64,000 nucleotides of DNA from Liquorilactobacillus sucicola DSM 21376 = JCM 15457 (GTDB taxonomy: Bacteria > Bacillota > Bacilli > Lactobacillales > Lactobacillaceae). The notes below the pieces were generated by a model. It had not been told where the DNA came from and ran no database searches. It saw nothing but the letters and a program-made list of their open reading frames with translations. The stretch covers positions 587,419 to 651,418 of the forward strand of contig NZ_BALC01000001.1 of assembly GCF_000612445.1 (NCBI RefSeq), read 5' to 3'. Below are positions 37,262 through 46,359 of this stretch, in pieces. The position numbers were made by a program, and so were the translations under genes. Position 1 is the first letter of the stretch; each line of letters begins with the position of its first letter.

Positions 37262-38194
37262 CTACTCTAATGAAACCAAAATTTTTTTCATTTTTTCTGC
37301 CGATAACTTCATCTTGGCATACTCCGTTGGCACTAACGGTAACTCAATAATCCTTTTGAGACCGCCAGCCCCGATCACAGCCGGTGTTCCTAAATAGATA
37401 TTATTTTGCTCGTACTCTCCCGTCAATGGTGCTGAAACAGGAAGTATTATTTCTTCATCTGTCAAAATCGCTTTGCAAATTTTCATCAGACAAACAGCTA
37501 CTCCATAGTGCGTTGCTCCCTTTAAAGAAATTATTCTGCTTCCCCTGTTCTTAACTGACTCTTCCAGCTCATGCAGACTCTCATCGTCCAATGCAGCAAT
37601 TTTAGAAAGCTTTTTCCCCAGAACAGTGGTTTCGGCGAATGTTGCAAATAAACTATCTCCATGTTCACCTAGAACATATGCGTTCTTTATCTTGTCTACT
37701 GGTACGTTCAGCTTTAAGCCAAGTTCAACTGATAAACGCGCACTATCCAATGAAGTTCCTGTACCGATTACTCTTTCTTTTGGAAAACCCGACAATTGCT
37801 GCGTAATAGTTGTTAAAACATCAACTGGGTTGCTTGAAACAACAAAACATCCTTTAAAGCCGCTGTTCACAATAGGAATAACAATTGACTTCAAAATACT
37901 AGCATTTCGCTTAAATAAATCTAAACGTGTTTCACCTGGTTGCCGAGGAACACCTGCTGTAATCACAGCAATATCCGCATCTACTGCATCATCATAGCTA
38001 CCCGCGCGAACAATATTAGCGCCGTCGCTTAACGGTATTAGGTCTTGCAGATCCAGCACATCTCCCTGGGTTCTTTCCTTATTTATATCAACCACTATCA
38101 GTTCGGTCGAAGTTACGTTTTGCAGCAGTGAAAATGCAAAAGATGAACCAACTGCTCCACTTCCAACCAAAATAATTTTATGCAGTTTTTTCAT
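37262..38194 (-). CDS. LDH/MDH-family dehydrogenase with malate-type specificity residue
   Basis: The 310-residue NAD-dependent dehydrogenase has VGSGAVGSSFAFSL, the substrate loop GVPRQPGETRLDL, LDSARL with the substrate-binding Arg, and catalytic His in GEHGDS. The family's specificity position (residue 102 in classical numbering) is Gln in lactate dehydrogenases and Arg in malate dehydrogenases. Here alignment of the loop puts Arg there, while the rest looks like lactobacillar LDH. It may act on oxaloacetate or another 2-oxoacid. GGGAGG precedes the chosen ATG and 31 in-frame codons are dropped. Confidence 0.8.
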   Translation of the reverse strand: MKKLHKIILVGSGAVGSSFAFSLLQNVTSTELIVVDINKERTQGDVLDLQDLIPLSDGANIVRAGSYDDAVDADIAVITAGVPRQPGETRLDLFKRNASILKSIVIPIVNSGFKGCFVVSSNPVDVLTTITQQLSGFPKERVIGTGTSLDSARLSVELGLKLNVPVDKIKNAYVLGEHGDSLFATFAETTVLGKKLSKIAALDDESLHELEESVKNRGSRIISLKGATHYGVAVCLMKICKAILTDEEIILPVSAPLTGEYEQNNIYLGTPAVIGAGGLKRIIELPLVPTEYAKMKLSAEKMKKILVSLE

Positions 38195-38324
38195 GGAATC
38201 AACCTCCCATCCTATAATTAATCGTGCAAACAAATTTGGGACGTTTTCGGCAACAGAACAACTACTTATACAGTAATTATACTTCATTTTAAAAAAATAC
38301 TTTATCTTACTGCCTTGTTTAAAA

Positions 38325-38831
38325 CTAATCCTTCAAGGTTGCAAATTTCTTTTCGAATTCTGTTTGGTAGACCACAAGCTTTTTATAAACACGCTCAACA
38401 TCTGCGGTAGTTCCCCGCAACTCGTAAAGGTCGAGCAAAGGAAAACTAAATTTACTAGCATAGTGTTTTGCTGTCAGTCCATATTGCGCGTTGAAATTCT
38501 TATTTCCGCTTCCAACAACGCCATAGCATTTTTTATAGTTATCATCATCTTCTAAAGTTAAACGTAGCTCTTCTGTCATAATTTCAGTGTATCCATTATG
38601 AATTCCATTTCCCCCACTGAGGTAAGTCGGAACAAATGTCGCAAATGGTTCCTTCATTTCCAATTCGCCACTTGCATCTGAAACTTCAGTCGCTTCAATA
38701 AGCCTAACATTCTTATCTTGTTTGTGTTCTTCTTGCGCATATGCTGCAAGTTTGCGAACGAATGAACGAGTGTTTCCTTCGATGCTAATAAATAAAATTC
38801 TGATTGGATCGTTCTGTTTGTTGTCAACCAT
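38325..38831 (-). CDS. nrdI: NrdI flavodoxin-like ribonucleotide reductase activator
   Basis: The 168-residue protein has the NrdI pattern ILFISIEGNTRSFVRKL for FMN phosphate binding, TYLSGGN, and GVVGSGNKNFNAQYG. It supplies oxidant for assembling the dimanganese-tyrosyl cofactor of NrdF. It follows nrdF after about 70 bases in the same orientation. AGGGG precedes the ATG. Confidence 0.88.
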   Translation of the reverse strand: MVDNKQNDPIRILFISIEGNTRSFVRKLAAYAQEEHKQDKNVRLIEATEVSDASGELEMKEPFATFVPTYLSGGNGIHNGYTEIMTEELRLTLEDDDNYKKCYGVVGSGNKNFNAQYGLTAKHYASKFSFPLLDLYELRGTTADVERVYKKLVVYQTEFEKKFATLKD

Positions 38832-38902
38832 AAAAAAACCCCTTCTCATGAATCAAAACAATATAAGTCGTTTGCACTTGTCTGCTAGTTGCTGTTCATT
38901 AC

Positions 38903-40015
38903 TTATTTTTTAGGTTTAGTAGTCGGATCCTCTGCAGGTACAGCCCCAAATTTTTTTGCGATCTTGAATTTCCCATTATCATCTGAACCTAACACTTTAT
39001 TTTCACTTTGTTTGAATTTCCGACTCTTATCCGATAAGCTATCATACTTATTATCTAAACCAATTAAGTAATCATCATCTTTCATTGCCTCTACTTTACC
39101 CATCAAATAGCCATTACCTACTTGCGAGAAAAAATCATGATTGACAGTGGTCGTTGAGATTCCATTGATTACAATCGGATTTACATCATCGGCTGTTTCT
39201 GGGAACAATGGCTCCTCCCCTAGGTTCATCAGAGCTTTATTAGCATTATAACGAACAAAAGTCATTACCTCATCAGTCCACCCGACAGTATCATACAACA
39301 GTGCAGCATATTTTTCCTCATTCTCGTATAGTTTGTATAGGAAGTTATAAAGCCAGTCGCGCTGTTTTTGCTGCGCTCCTTCTGAGAGTTCCTTCTTGCC
39401 TAACTGAAATTTATAACCAATATATGTTCCGTGCACAGACTCATCACGCAGAATCAATTTTATGATTTCAGCGACATTATTTAGTTTATTGTTACCTGCA
39501 TAGTATAATGGTGTATAAAAACCTGAATAAAAAAGACAGGTTTCTAAAAAGACATTAGCAACTTTTTTGTGCAATGGATCAGGATCGTTTTGATAAATAT
39601 CAATAATCCACTGGGCTTTATTTTGCAGTAATTGATTGGTGTCGCTCCAATTAAAAATTTCATCTATTTCTGGTATTGTGTTCAGTGTAGAAAAAATTGT
39701 TGAATAACTTTTGGCATGTACAGATTCCATGAATTGAATATTATTTAAAACTGCTCTTTCATGTTGCGTCCGCACATCCTTGCTCAGAGCAGCCATCCCA
39801 TCTTCAGATTGGACAGTGTCGAGCATTGTCAAACCTCCAAAAATGTGACCAACTAACCATTGCTCATTAGAGCTCAATTCCACCCAGTCATGCAAATCAT
39901 TTGAGACTGGAATACGAGTATCAAGCCAAAACTGTTCTGTCAATTTCTCCCACGTTGCCTTGTCAATTTGGTCAGCTATGTTATTCCAATTGATAGCTTT
40001 TTTGTTCTCCATCAT
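38903..40015 (-). CDS. nrdF: Class Ib ribonucleotide reductase beta subunit NrdF
   Basis: The ~371-residue protein forms the metal-radical subunit. Metal ligands are in the QSEDGMAA region, ERAVLNNIQFMESVHAKSY, FLETCLFYSG and RDESVHGTYIGY. It is some 30-40 residues longer than many NrdF proteins because of a charged C-terminal tail ending in EDPTTKPKK. nrdE and nrdH are not in this window, so the catalytic subunit must lie elsewhere. AAGGAG precedes two successive ATG codons; either may be used. Two NrdR boxes lie upstream. Confidence 0.9.
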   Translation of the reverse strand: MMENKKAINWNNIADQIDKATWEKLTEQFWLDTRIPVSNDLHDWVELSSNEQWLVGHIFGGLTMLDTVQSEDGMAALSKDVRTQHERAVLNNIQFMESVHAKSYSTIFSTLNTIPEIDEIFNWSDTNQLLQNKAQWIIDIYQNDPDPLHKKVANVFLETCLFYSGFYTPLYYAGNNKLNNVAEIIKLILRDESVHGTYIGYKFQLGKKELSEGAQQKQRDWLYNFLYKLYENEEKYAALLYDTVGWTDEVMTFVRYNANKALMNLGEEPLFPETADDVNPIVINGISTTTVNHDFFSQVGNGYLMGKVEAMKDDDYLIGLDNKYDSLSDKSRKFKQSENKVLGSDDNGKFKIAKKFGAVPAEDPTTKPKK

Positions 40016-40065
40016 ATCCGCTCCTTCTATGTATTTAAACAATCCTTATTTATTTTTATAGTTCT

Positions 40066-40113
40066 GCACTACATATAGTAATATATTTTCAATAAAGATA
40101 CAATATATAGTTA
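40066..40113. promoter_or_regulatory. Tandem NrdR boxes upstream of nrdF
   Basis: GCACTACATATAGTAA (40066-40081) and ATACAATATATAGTTA (40098-40113) both fit the NrdR box pattern with the CWATATNTWGT core on the minus strand. They are 32 bases apart, about three helical turns, which is the usual arrangement. Repression of nrdFI by NrdR-(d)ATP is expected. Confidence 0.75.
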
Positions 40114-40196
40114 GTATTACATTTTTTATCTTAGCGTTAAACAAACTCAAAAAACAATGATTTGGCATAGATACTTACTTAACATACACGAGTACA

Positions 40197-41603
40197 TTAA
40201 ATAAGATCATTATCGCTTAACACCCTTTTTAATTTAATCAAAGCTTTTTCCAATAATTCGATATTCTGAGTTGCGGATAAAGAAATGCGCAGAAATTCTT
40301 TTCCAATCTTAGGCCCAACGAGAAAACGATCTGAATGAAACACTCTTATTCCGTTTGCCAGCAAAAGTTTCTCAATCGATTCAGCACCCAGCTCATTATT
40401 TTTCAAGGGTACCCATTTAATAAAGGTTGGGACATTTTTTCTTACTTCACATTTTTGAGGAAAGACTTTATAAAAAATCTCATTAGCCTTCAGTCCCAAC
40501 TGAATCTTTTTGTGCATAATAGTATATGCTGTCCCTGATAACAACGCTTGTGTAATAATTTCAGCATCTAATGATGATGTTTTAATATTAATACTACACA
40601 ATGCTTGCAGTAGATCTTGCTGATAAACTTTCGGGAAAACCAAATAGCCAACTCGCAGTCCCGCTGCAATTGATTTAGACATGCTACAAATGTAAATACT
40701 TTGTTCAGGCAATAGAGTACTTAATTTGACTGGAATGTGTTCTTTTTCCATGTCAATAAAACCTAGGTAGTCATCCTCAATAACGATTAGTGCATTCTTC
40801 GCAATCACCTCTGCAAGCATCCTGCGACGCTTTTCTGACATTCTAATTCCAGTCGGATTAGAATAGTTAGGCATTAAGTATACCCCACGCAACTCATTAC
40901 TTCTGCAAGCTCTTTCGAGGTTTTCAGGAAGCATTCCATCAGCATCAAAATCAATCGGAATTAATTTGATATTTATCATCTTAGCCAATTCAATAAGATT
41001 TGCATATGTAAAGTGATCAACCGCAATCTTATCATTCGAATTAAACAGCCCCAGCAATATAATAGTTAAAGCATTTTGCCCTCCCGAAGTAACTGCAATA
41101 TTGTCAATGCTAGTTTTAACTCCCAACTTAGCTAAATAATTGACAGCAACCTGTCTTTGAAAAGTAGTCCCAGTTGCATTTTTATAGTCAAGCAAGTTTT
41201 CTAAACCATTCTGTACGGCAACATCTGCAATAGTAGTATTTAAAAACCGACTGCACTGTTCAAATGAAGAATTCAAGCCTAACTCAAACAAGGATTCTTC
41301 GTGTGGGGATGAGATAACACCAGACTTATTAGCCGTCTGTGCTATATATGTTCCCTTTCCAACTACTCCGTATGTTAAACCCAGACTTTCACTTAATTTA
41401 TATGAACGCGTAACCGTTGTAAAATTAATATCTAGAAAATCCGCTAGTTCTCTTTGGGAAGGCAGTCTTGTTCCAGGAAGTAGAGTGCCCTTTTTGACAT
41501 CGCTTTTCATTTTATCGACTAGCGCTTTGTAAATCGGTCGCTTAAGCTCTTCTCTCTTAGGCATCCAGGTTAAAGAATTCTGTTCAAAAATATTGATTGG
41601 CAT
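40197..41603 (-). CDS. MocR-type regulator (GntR HTH fused to aminotransferase domain)
   Basis: The 468-residue fusion has an N-terminal GntR winged helix (LPSQRELADFLDINFTTVTRSYK) and a fold-type I aminotransferase domain with LMPNYSNPTGIRMS and the PLP lysine in SMSKSIAAGLRVGY (near residue 307). MocR proteins sense amino acids or PLP compounds. It diverges from azlCD by about 135 bases, so it probably regulates this branched-chain amino acid exporter. GAGGTGG precedes the chosen ATG by seven bases. Confidence 0.85.
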   Translation of the reverse strand: MPINIFEQNSLTWMPKREELKRPIYKALVDKMKSDVKKGTLLPGTRLPSQRELADFLDINFTTVTRSYKLSESLGLTYGVVGKGTYIAQTANKSGVISSPHEESLFELGLNSSFEQCSRFLNTTIADVAVQNGLENLLDYKNATGTTFQRQVAVNYLAKLGVKTSIDNIAVTSGGQNALTIILLGLFNSNDKIAVDHFTYANLIELAKMINIKLIPIDFDADGMLPENLERACRSNELRGVYLMPNYSNPTGIRMSEKRRRMLAEVIAKNALIVIEDDYLGFIDMEKEHIPVKLSTLLPEQSIYICSMSKSIAAGLRVGYLVFPKVYQQDLLQALCSINIKTSSLDAEIITQALLSGTAYTIMHKKIQLGLKANEIFYKVFPQKCEVRKNVPTFIKWVPLKNNELGAESIEKLLLANGIRVFHSDRFLVGPKIGKEFLRISLSATQNIELLEKALIKLKRVLSDNDLI

Positions 41604-41738
41604 GAGGATACCACCTCTAAAAATTAATTGTATAGCAAGTTGTTTTTTCGTAGAACATTGTAATGCATACATTTATAGTATTGATTGTACCATTTTAAAT
41701 GCTACAATTTTATTATTGTAAACTTAAGGAGGCATACT

Positions 41739-42422
41739 GTGAAAACTGTAAAACTTGCTGCTTTTAAAATAGCACTAAAAAGCACTTTACCAATTATGAC
41801 TGGCTTTTTATTTATTGGTATTACATACGGCATTTACATGCGGCAAGAGGGCTTTAATTTTCTGTATCCGACATTCATGGCTTTCATCATATACGCAGGA
41901 TCTTTAGAGTTCGTCATTGCTAACTTGTTGATTCACTCTTTTGACCCGTTAGAAGTACTGCTTTTAACGTTAATTGTTAATTCACGCCACTTGTTTTATG
42001 GCATTTCAATGCTTGAGAAGTATAATACTGCCGACTGGAGAAAATACTATTTAATTTTTGGAATGTGTGACGAATCGTTTTCCATCAACTATGCCACACA
42101 TGTTCCTAAAAATATTGATCGTGGTTGGTTCATGTTCTATGTGACTTGTTTAAATCATTTTTATTGGGTTTTTGCTGCGATGCTAGGTGGAATACTCGGG
42201 GGCTTCATCAACTTTAAGGTAAATGGTTTATCTTTTGTCATGACTGCCTTATTTATCGTACTTTTTCTCGATCAATTGCTCCGTGAAAAAAATCACTACA
42301 GTTCATTTTGCGGTACACTTATTTCTGCAGTTTTTTTATTGCTTTTAGGTAAAGAGTTATTCATGCCCTTCAGCTTACTGGCAATTACTGGCATTTTCTT
42401 CATCAAAGAGAATAGGAGGTAA
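41739..42422 (+). CDS. azlC: Branched-chain amino acid exporter large subunit AzlC
   Basis: The 228-residue membrane protein has the AzlC signature NSRHLFYGISML in its first half, preceded by AGSLEFVIANLL, and about six to seven helices. With AzlD it exports branched-chain amino acids or analogues. The start is GTG behind AAGGAGG. It is four bases upstream of azlD. Confidence 0.88.
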   Translation: MKTVKLAAFKIALKSTLPIMTGFLFIGITYGIYMRQEGFNFLYPTFMAFIIYAGSLEFVIANLLIHSFDPLEVLLLTLIVNSRHLFYGISMLEKYNTADWRKYYLIFGMCDESFSINYATHVPKNIDRGWFMFYVTCLNHFYWVFAAMLGGILGGFINFKVNGLSFVMTALFIVLFLDQLLREKNHYSSFCGTLISAVFLLLLGKELFMPFSLLAITGIFFIKENRR

Positions 42423-42426
42423 AAAT

Positions 42427-42750
42427 ATGAACCTGCTTGAAGAAATTCTGACAATTGGTATTGCTGCCGGCGGGACGATGCTGACTCGTTTTCTCCCCTT
42501 TATCTTGTTTCCGAGCAGTAAACCTATCCCAGTTTTTATTCGTCGCCTGGGCAACTTTTTGCCTCCAGCAATCCTAGGGATGCTTGTTATTTATTGTTAT
42601 AAAGATTTGCCTGCTAATTTCACTTTGGATTCACTTATTGAGATTATTGCTGGTATGATCACCGTGTTTGTTCATCTTTGGAAGAAAAACATGTTCTTAT
42701 CAATCAGTTTGGGGACACTTAGCTATATTTTGCTCCTAAATTTTTTTTAA
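42427..42750 (+). CDS. azlD: Branched-chain amino acid exporter small subunit AzlD
   Basis: The 107-residue protein has about four helices and the AzlD pattern TRFLPFILFP followed by LGNFLPPAILGMLVIYCYKD. It forms the two-component exporter with AzlC and is translated directly after it from a AGGAGG site. Confidence 0.88.
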   Translation: MNLLEEILTIGIAAGGTMLTRFLPFILFPSSKPIPVFIRRLGNFLPPAILGMLVIYCYKDLPANFTLDSLIEIIAGMITVFVHLWKKNMFLSISLGTLSYILLLNFF

Positions 42751-42900
42751 ATCGAGGAATCTACGTTATATGCGGACAGCAAATACAACAGCTGACTATA
42801 TACAGGGGCGTGTCGCTAGACTTTAAGGAACCTCGTGGTTAATTGAAAAGTTTGCTTGTTGATGCATATTAAATTCTTATATTTAGCTTAAAACAAATCA

Positions 42901-42929
42901 GCCAAGTCAAAAGATAACTTTGACCTGGC
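42901..42929. terminator. Bidirectional hairpin after azlD
   Basis: GCCAAGTCAAA and TTTGACCTGGC pair around AGATAAC. It lies between convergent genes and resembles the right-arm stem of the dispersed repeat. Confidence 0.6.
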
Positions 42930-42960
42930 CTGCTAAAGTTTTACTAACTGGTAGAAACCG

Positions 42961-43143
42961 TTAACTAAACAAAAGTCTTCTCGCCTTTTTTGACAACCAG
43001 CCCGCTAAGCTTGCGACCATGTCGCACACTCCTCCTACAAATACCATAAGAGTAAGCATTCCACTTACTAACCAGCCCAAATTAGTCCACAAGAGACCAC
43101 TCAATATAACTAATAATATTAAAATAAATAAAGTCGTCATCAT
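42961..43143 (-). CDS. Small two-helix membrane protein
   Basis: The 60-residue protein is almost wholly hydrophobic (TLFILILLVILSGLLW and LVSGMLTLMVFVGGVCDMV) with a basic tail ending SKKARRLLFS. The ribosome binding site is weak. The family is not recognised. It is followed by the stem at 42901-42929. Confidence 0.5.
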   Translation of the reverse strand: MMTTLFILILLVILSGLLWTNLGWLVSGMLTLMVFVGGVCDMVASLAGWLSKKARRLLFS

Positions 43144-43242
43144 AATTCATCGCTACCCTATTAATTTGCTCTAACTATCACTCTAATCGTAACACTTAAA
43201 CAAGTTTGATGTTAGTTTCGTAAATTACTGCCTGTTATTTTA

Positions 43243-43620
43243 TTAAATTTCACTCGCTACCAAAAGAATAAGAGCTATTATCGCGGGGAGTCCCTGCGTT
43301 AAAATGATTTTCTTAGTGGCAGTCAATGCTCCAAAAACTGCTGCTACAACCACAAAACCAATAAAGAGCAATAATCCGGGATAAATAGCTTCCGCTGGAA
43401 AGACAAATCTTATCAGTAAGATGCCAACACCAATAAAACCGTTATACAACCCTTGGTTTGCCATACTGACCTGAGCCTCTTTTTGCTTTAAATATGCTGG
43501 AGACAATTCAAAAGCCCTTTGAGCTGCTTTTGTTTGAGTCCCCCACATTTCTAAGCACATAATGCCCAAAGCTTCAACAGCCACAATGACTGTTGCGATA
43601 TCTGCAAGTATCTGTATCAT
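43243..43620 (-). CDS. DUF1304 family membrane protein
   Basis: The 125-residue protein has four helices with the DUF1304 pattern: MCLEMWGTQTKAAQRAFEL after helix 1 and ANQGLYNGFIGVGIL in helix 2. No function is established for the family. It appears monocistronic. Confidence 0.75.
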   Translation of the reverse strand: MIQILADIATVIVAVEALGIMCLEMWGTQTKAAQRAFELSPAYLKQKEAQVSMANQGLYNGFIGVGILLIRFVFPAEAIYPGLLLFIGFVVVAAVFGALTATKKIILTQGLPAIIALILLVASEI

Positions 43621-43780
43621 AAATTCTAACTTCCTTTCAACTATTGCTTAAGCGAACATGCTCCAAAATTTATACTTAAAACATGCCACGTTCTTCCGTT
43701 CTCCATTGCTGACTGAAATAGAGATAAACAAACCTTCTTATTCTTAGCTCAACTAATTTTAGCACTTTTCCTTTAAGTCA

Positions 43781-44551
43781 CTACCATTCGTCAATTAACT
43801 TAGCAATTTGCTGATCAGCTTGTTTTATCATCAACAGTCCGATTTTTTCCCTGTCTGTAGCAACATATAGTTCACCCAGTTCGCGTAGTGAATGAGGATA
43901 CTTATCTCTTTTGACCGATATTTCAAACCATTTCTCCGCCAAAAGTAAATCTTGTGGCTCCATATATCTATATGTGAACGCCAAATTATATGCCGCCGCT
44001 TCGTCACCTTCTTGAAAAGCCAAACGATAGCAGTGTGCTGCTTGCATATGATCTTCTAAAAGTTCATCGTAAACCATGCCAATTTTAACTCTTGCTCCAG
44101 CGATCCCATGTTCCAATTCGAAGCGATAAACTTCCAATGCCTTCGCAGCATCCTGTTCGTCCCAGCAGCATTCTCCAAAATATTGGAGAAAATCTTTTCC
44201 TAATGGACTTCCTGCACCCACAGCTGTCTCAAGCATTTCTAAGATGCCTCTATTATCGTTCTCTATCTTTTGTACCATTTTAATTAAAAGCTGGTATGCA
44301 TGTGGTAGCTTCAACTTGCAAGCTTTATACAGTTCTTCCGCTACATCGTACTCACTTAAAATGCCAAAGTCTTTTTCTTTTTTTATGACTGTCATTAGAG
44401 TATCCATGTAACTTGTATCCGAATAAGACGTTTCATTCTCAAGGAGTATCACTTTAGTATGAATATTATATCTATACTTAATGTTTAACTGATGGTCTAG
44501 GCGAGTACACAATCTCTCAAACTTATCTTCATAACTACGCTTTTTTTTCAT
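43781..44551 (-). CDS. TPR/Sel1-like repeat protein, paralogue 2
   Basis: The 256-residue soluble protein consists of helical repeats, with DAAKALEVYRFELEHG, QAAHCYRLAFQEGDEAAAYN and LLAEKWFEISVKRD in TPR/Sel1 spacing. It is a clear relative of the truncated gene at 45501-46046 (shared KIExDNxGIL and HCYRxxFQEGD segments) and a more distant one of 18906-19682. GGAG is eight bases before the ATG. Its partner and function are unknown. Confidence 0.72.
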   Translation of the reverse strand: MKKKRSYEDKFERLCTRLDHQLNIKYRYNIHTKVILLENETSYSDTSYMDTLMTVIKKEKDFGILSEYDVAEELYKACKLKLPHAYQLLIKMVQKIENDNRGILEMLETAVGAGSPLGKDFLQYFGECCWDEQDAAKALEVYRFELEHGIAGARVKIGMVYDELLEDHMQAAHCYRLAFQEGDEAAAYNLAFTYRYMEPQDLLLAEKWFEISVKRDKYPHSLRELGELYVATDREKIGLLMIKQADQQIAKLIDEW

Positions 44552-45100
44552 TTTTCAACTCCGTTCTTGAAAAATAACTTTGTGTCTAACGTAAAAGTAA
44601 TTATACCACATCCATCGGTCGAAAAATTATAACTAGAAAAACATCTAAGGCTCCAAACACAAGGTGCAGCTTATTTGAATTGCCCAAGCAGCCAAAAATA
44701 AGGTGCAGCACTGAAATTAAAGCCAATTCACTCTAACTCGGCAACACCCTTCATATTCTCTTAAAACTTAGTGTTTCTCAAACAGCAATTATTGGATTTT
44801 ATAAATTGCCATATTCTTAGTAATTCGAAATCTGATTGACATTATTGACATTTATGGTTGATGCACCAGGTTTCAGGGTACTTAGTAATTGAATCATCAT
44901 ATTAAGAGGAACACGCATCCTGCTGGCCCATTAGTCACACGCAAGAAGAACTCTGATTCCGCGCCCTTGATATGTTGCGCCGTATTATAATTGATGACAG
45001 TTGTATACTCTTAAGTATTGTTTTTTACTAATTCATTCTATTTTTAACTTTATCAAGAAAACCAGAGTTTTCCTAAAAATATCATGCAAGTATTCAGTTG
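44552..45100. other. Intergenic region with short direct repeats
   Basis: No gene is visible. Near 44653-44720 an AAGGTGCAGC segment appears twice within similar contexts (CCAAACACAAGGTGCAGC and CCAAAAATAAGGTGCAGC). The rest shows no clear feature. Confidence 0.4.
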
Positions 45101-45104
45101 TTGC

Positions 45105-45220
45105 AAACAAAAACCCTCTATTCATAAAGGAAGATAGGGCGAATAGAGGGCGGAGTGCAAACACCGGATGATTAGTTCCTTGTGGAGAAATAATGTTTTG
45201 AGTAAGTTTGCGCTCTCTTT
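45105..45220 (-). ncRNA. Orphan small transcript: leader-like RNA with terminator
   Basis: A consensus promoter on the minus strand (below) would start a transcript near 45220. The RNA can form an outer stem between GAGCGCAAAC (about 45205-45214) and GTTTGCACTC (45153-45162). It then forms a strong terminator, CCCTCTATTC/GAATAGAGGG (45114-45150) followed by TTTTTG. No coding gene follows on that strand for several hundred bases, so it is either a stand-alone small RNA or a riboswitch/attenuator whose gene has been lost. A 64-codon open frame runs through it but does not look like a protein. Confidence 0.6.
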
Positions 45221-45225
45221 CCAAC

Positions 45226-45267
45226 ATAGTATGCCTAATGCAAAACTATTTCAATGTGCTAGCACAT
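45226..45267 (-). promoter_or_regulatory. Promoter with palindromic operator for the orphan transcript
   Basis: TTGAAA (45249-45254) and TACTAT (45226-45231) are separated by 17 bases on the minus strand. The perfect 14-bp palindrome ATGTGCTAGCACAT (45254-45267) abuts the -35 box, so a repressor or activator probably binds there. Confidence 0.65.
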
Positions 45268-45500
45268 AAAACTAATTTTCATAAGATGCAAGCGTATTCT
45301 TCGTGAAGAATACAATTTACAGAGAAACTTTAACTAACGAAAACATCTTGTTCAGATTCCAGACGTTCTGATGTTACCTGATTTTTTAATGTCTAGCAGT
45401 TTTGTATTAGGCATTTATTTTCTCTATCTCTTAGTTCATCAAAGCATCTGGAACCACGTGAGTGTTAAAATGCATCGTTCTACGCTGGATTTTAAGTTAC

Positions 45501-46046
45501 TCACTTGTCTCCTTCTTGAAAGGATTTTCGGTAGCAATGCATTACACATATTGATTGCGCTAAGATTTTTTTGTAGACTTGAGCCAAACGGCTATCTGAT
45601 CCCTCAATATTCATTTCGACTTCAAAAAGACACACTTCTAAAGCTTTTTCTAGATCACTTTGTTCCAAGCACAGTTCACCAAAAAATTGTAAATTATTCA
45701 TAGCATCTTCAGACCCAGCAAGAACTTCTTTTTTTAAGTTATTTAGAATGCCTATATTGTCTTGTTCTATTTTTTTAACCATTCTGACTAATGTTAGCGT
45801 GGCTGCAGGAATCCTCATCTGACAAGCCGCATATAATTTTTCTACGGCATCAAGCTCTTTCCCATTCCATGCAGCTTTATTTCTAGCTTCCATTTTATTT
45901 GTATATCCTCCATAATCGCTATCAGTTCCGGGAAATGATGTCTCCGCCTCAATATATTTTTTATACTTGCAATTAATTACCAACTGAGGTATTAACTGCA
46001 CATACAGTCTTCTGATTTTTCCTTTGTAGCTAGATATTTGCTCCAT
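45501..46046 (-). CDS. TPR/Sel1-like repeat protein, paralogue 3, C-terminally truncated
   Basis: The 181-residue protein aligns by eye with the first three quarters of paralogue 2: KIEQDNIGILNNLKK, LEKALEVCLFEVEMNIEG and HCYRKSFQEGD. It stops where paralogue 2 continues with two more repeats. No continuation is visible in other frames, so this is a truncation rather than a frameshift. GGAG lies eight bases before the chosen ATG. It could be a decaying copy or a shorter functional variant. Confidence 0.6.
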   Translation of the reverse strand: MEQISSYKGKIRRLYVQLIPQLVINCKYKKYIEAETSFPGTDSDYGGYTNKMEARNKAAWNGKELDAVEKLYAACQMRIPAATLTLVRMVKKIEQDNIGILNNLKKEVLAGSEDAMNNLQFFGELCLEQSDLEKALEVCLFEVEMNIEGSDSRLAQVYKKILAQSICVMHCYRKSFQEGDK

Positions 46047-46249
46047 TTCTTCTGCTCCATTCACATAAAATTTCATATACCGGCACGGGATATTGCCTTG
46101 AAAACTCTTTTCTTCATAAAAAATATGTATTAAAAATAGTTCTATTTATCCGCTATTAGATAAATACGCGATTAAAGCAAAAAACTCTTTTTTAAGTCAC
46201 TTTTAAGTAACTGTGACAGGACATGCACCATATTCATATTTATCTTTAC

Positions 46250-46305
46250 AAAAAATGAAGGACTATGAGCGAATAATCAACTCTCAGTTGTCCTTCATTT
46301 TTAGA
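46250..46305 (-). terminator. Terminator of the ABC exporter operon
   Basis: AATGAAGGAC and GTCCTTCATT (46254-46299) pair, with further CTGAG/CTCAT pairing inside. T and A tracts flank the stem on both strands. Confidence 0.65.
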
Positions 46306-46359
46306 ACAGATCTTTTAACTTAGAAATGGTGTTTAAAAAGAATCTAGCTCCTCAGTCCT

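Noticed and set aside
44653..44720. CRISPR-like or direct-repeat array
   Set aside because: Only two short AAGGTGCAGC copies occur, without regular spacers or cas genes.
45033..45227. 64-codon open frame on the minus strand through the orphan RNA
   Set aside because: It runs through the promoter-proximal RNA and its terminator hairpin, has no ribosome binding site and no protein-like pattern.
45371..45703. 110-codon open frame on the plus strand
   Set aside because: It lies antisense to the truncated TPR-like gene, which has a ribosome binding site and paralogues.
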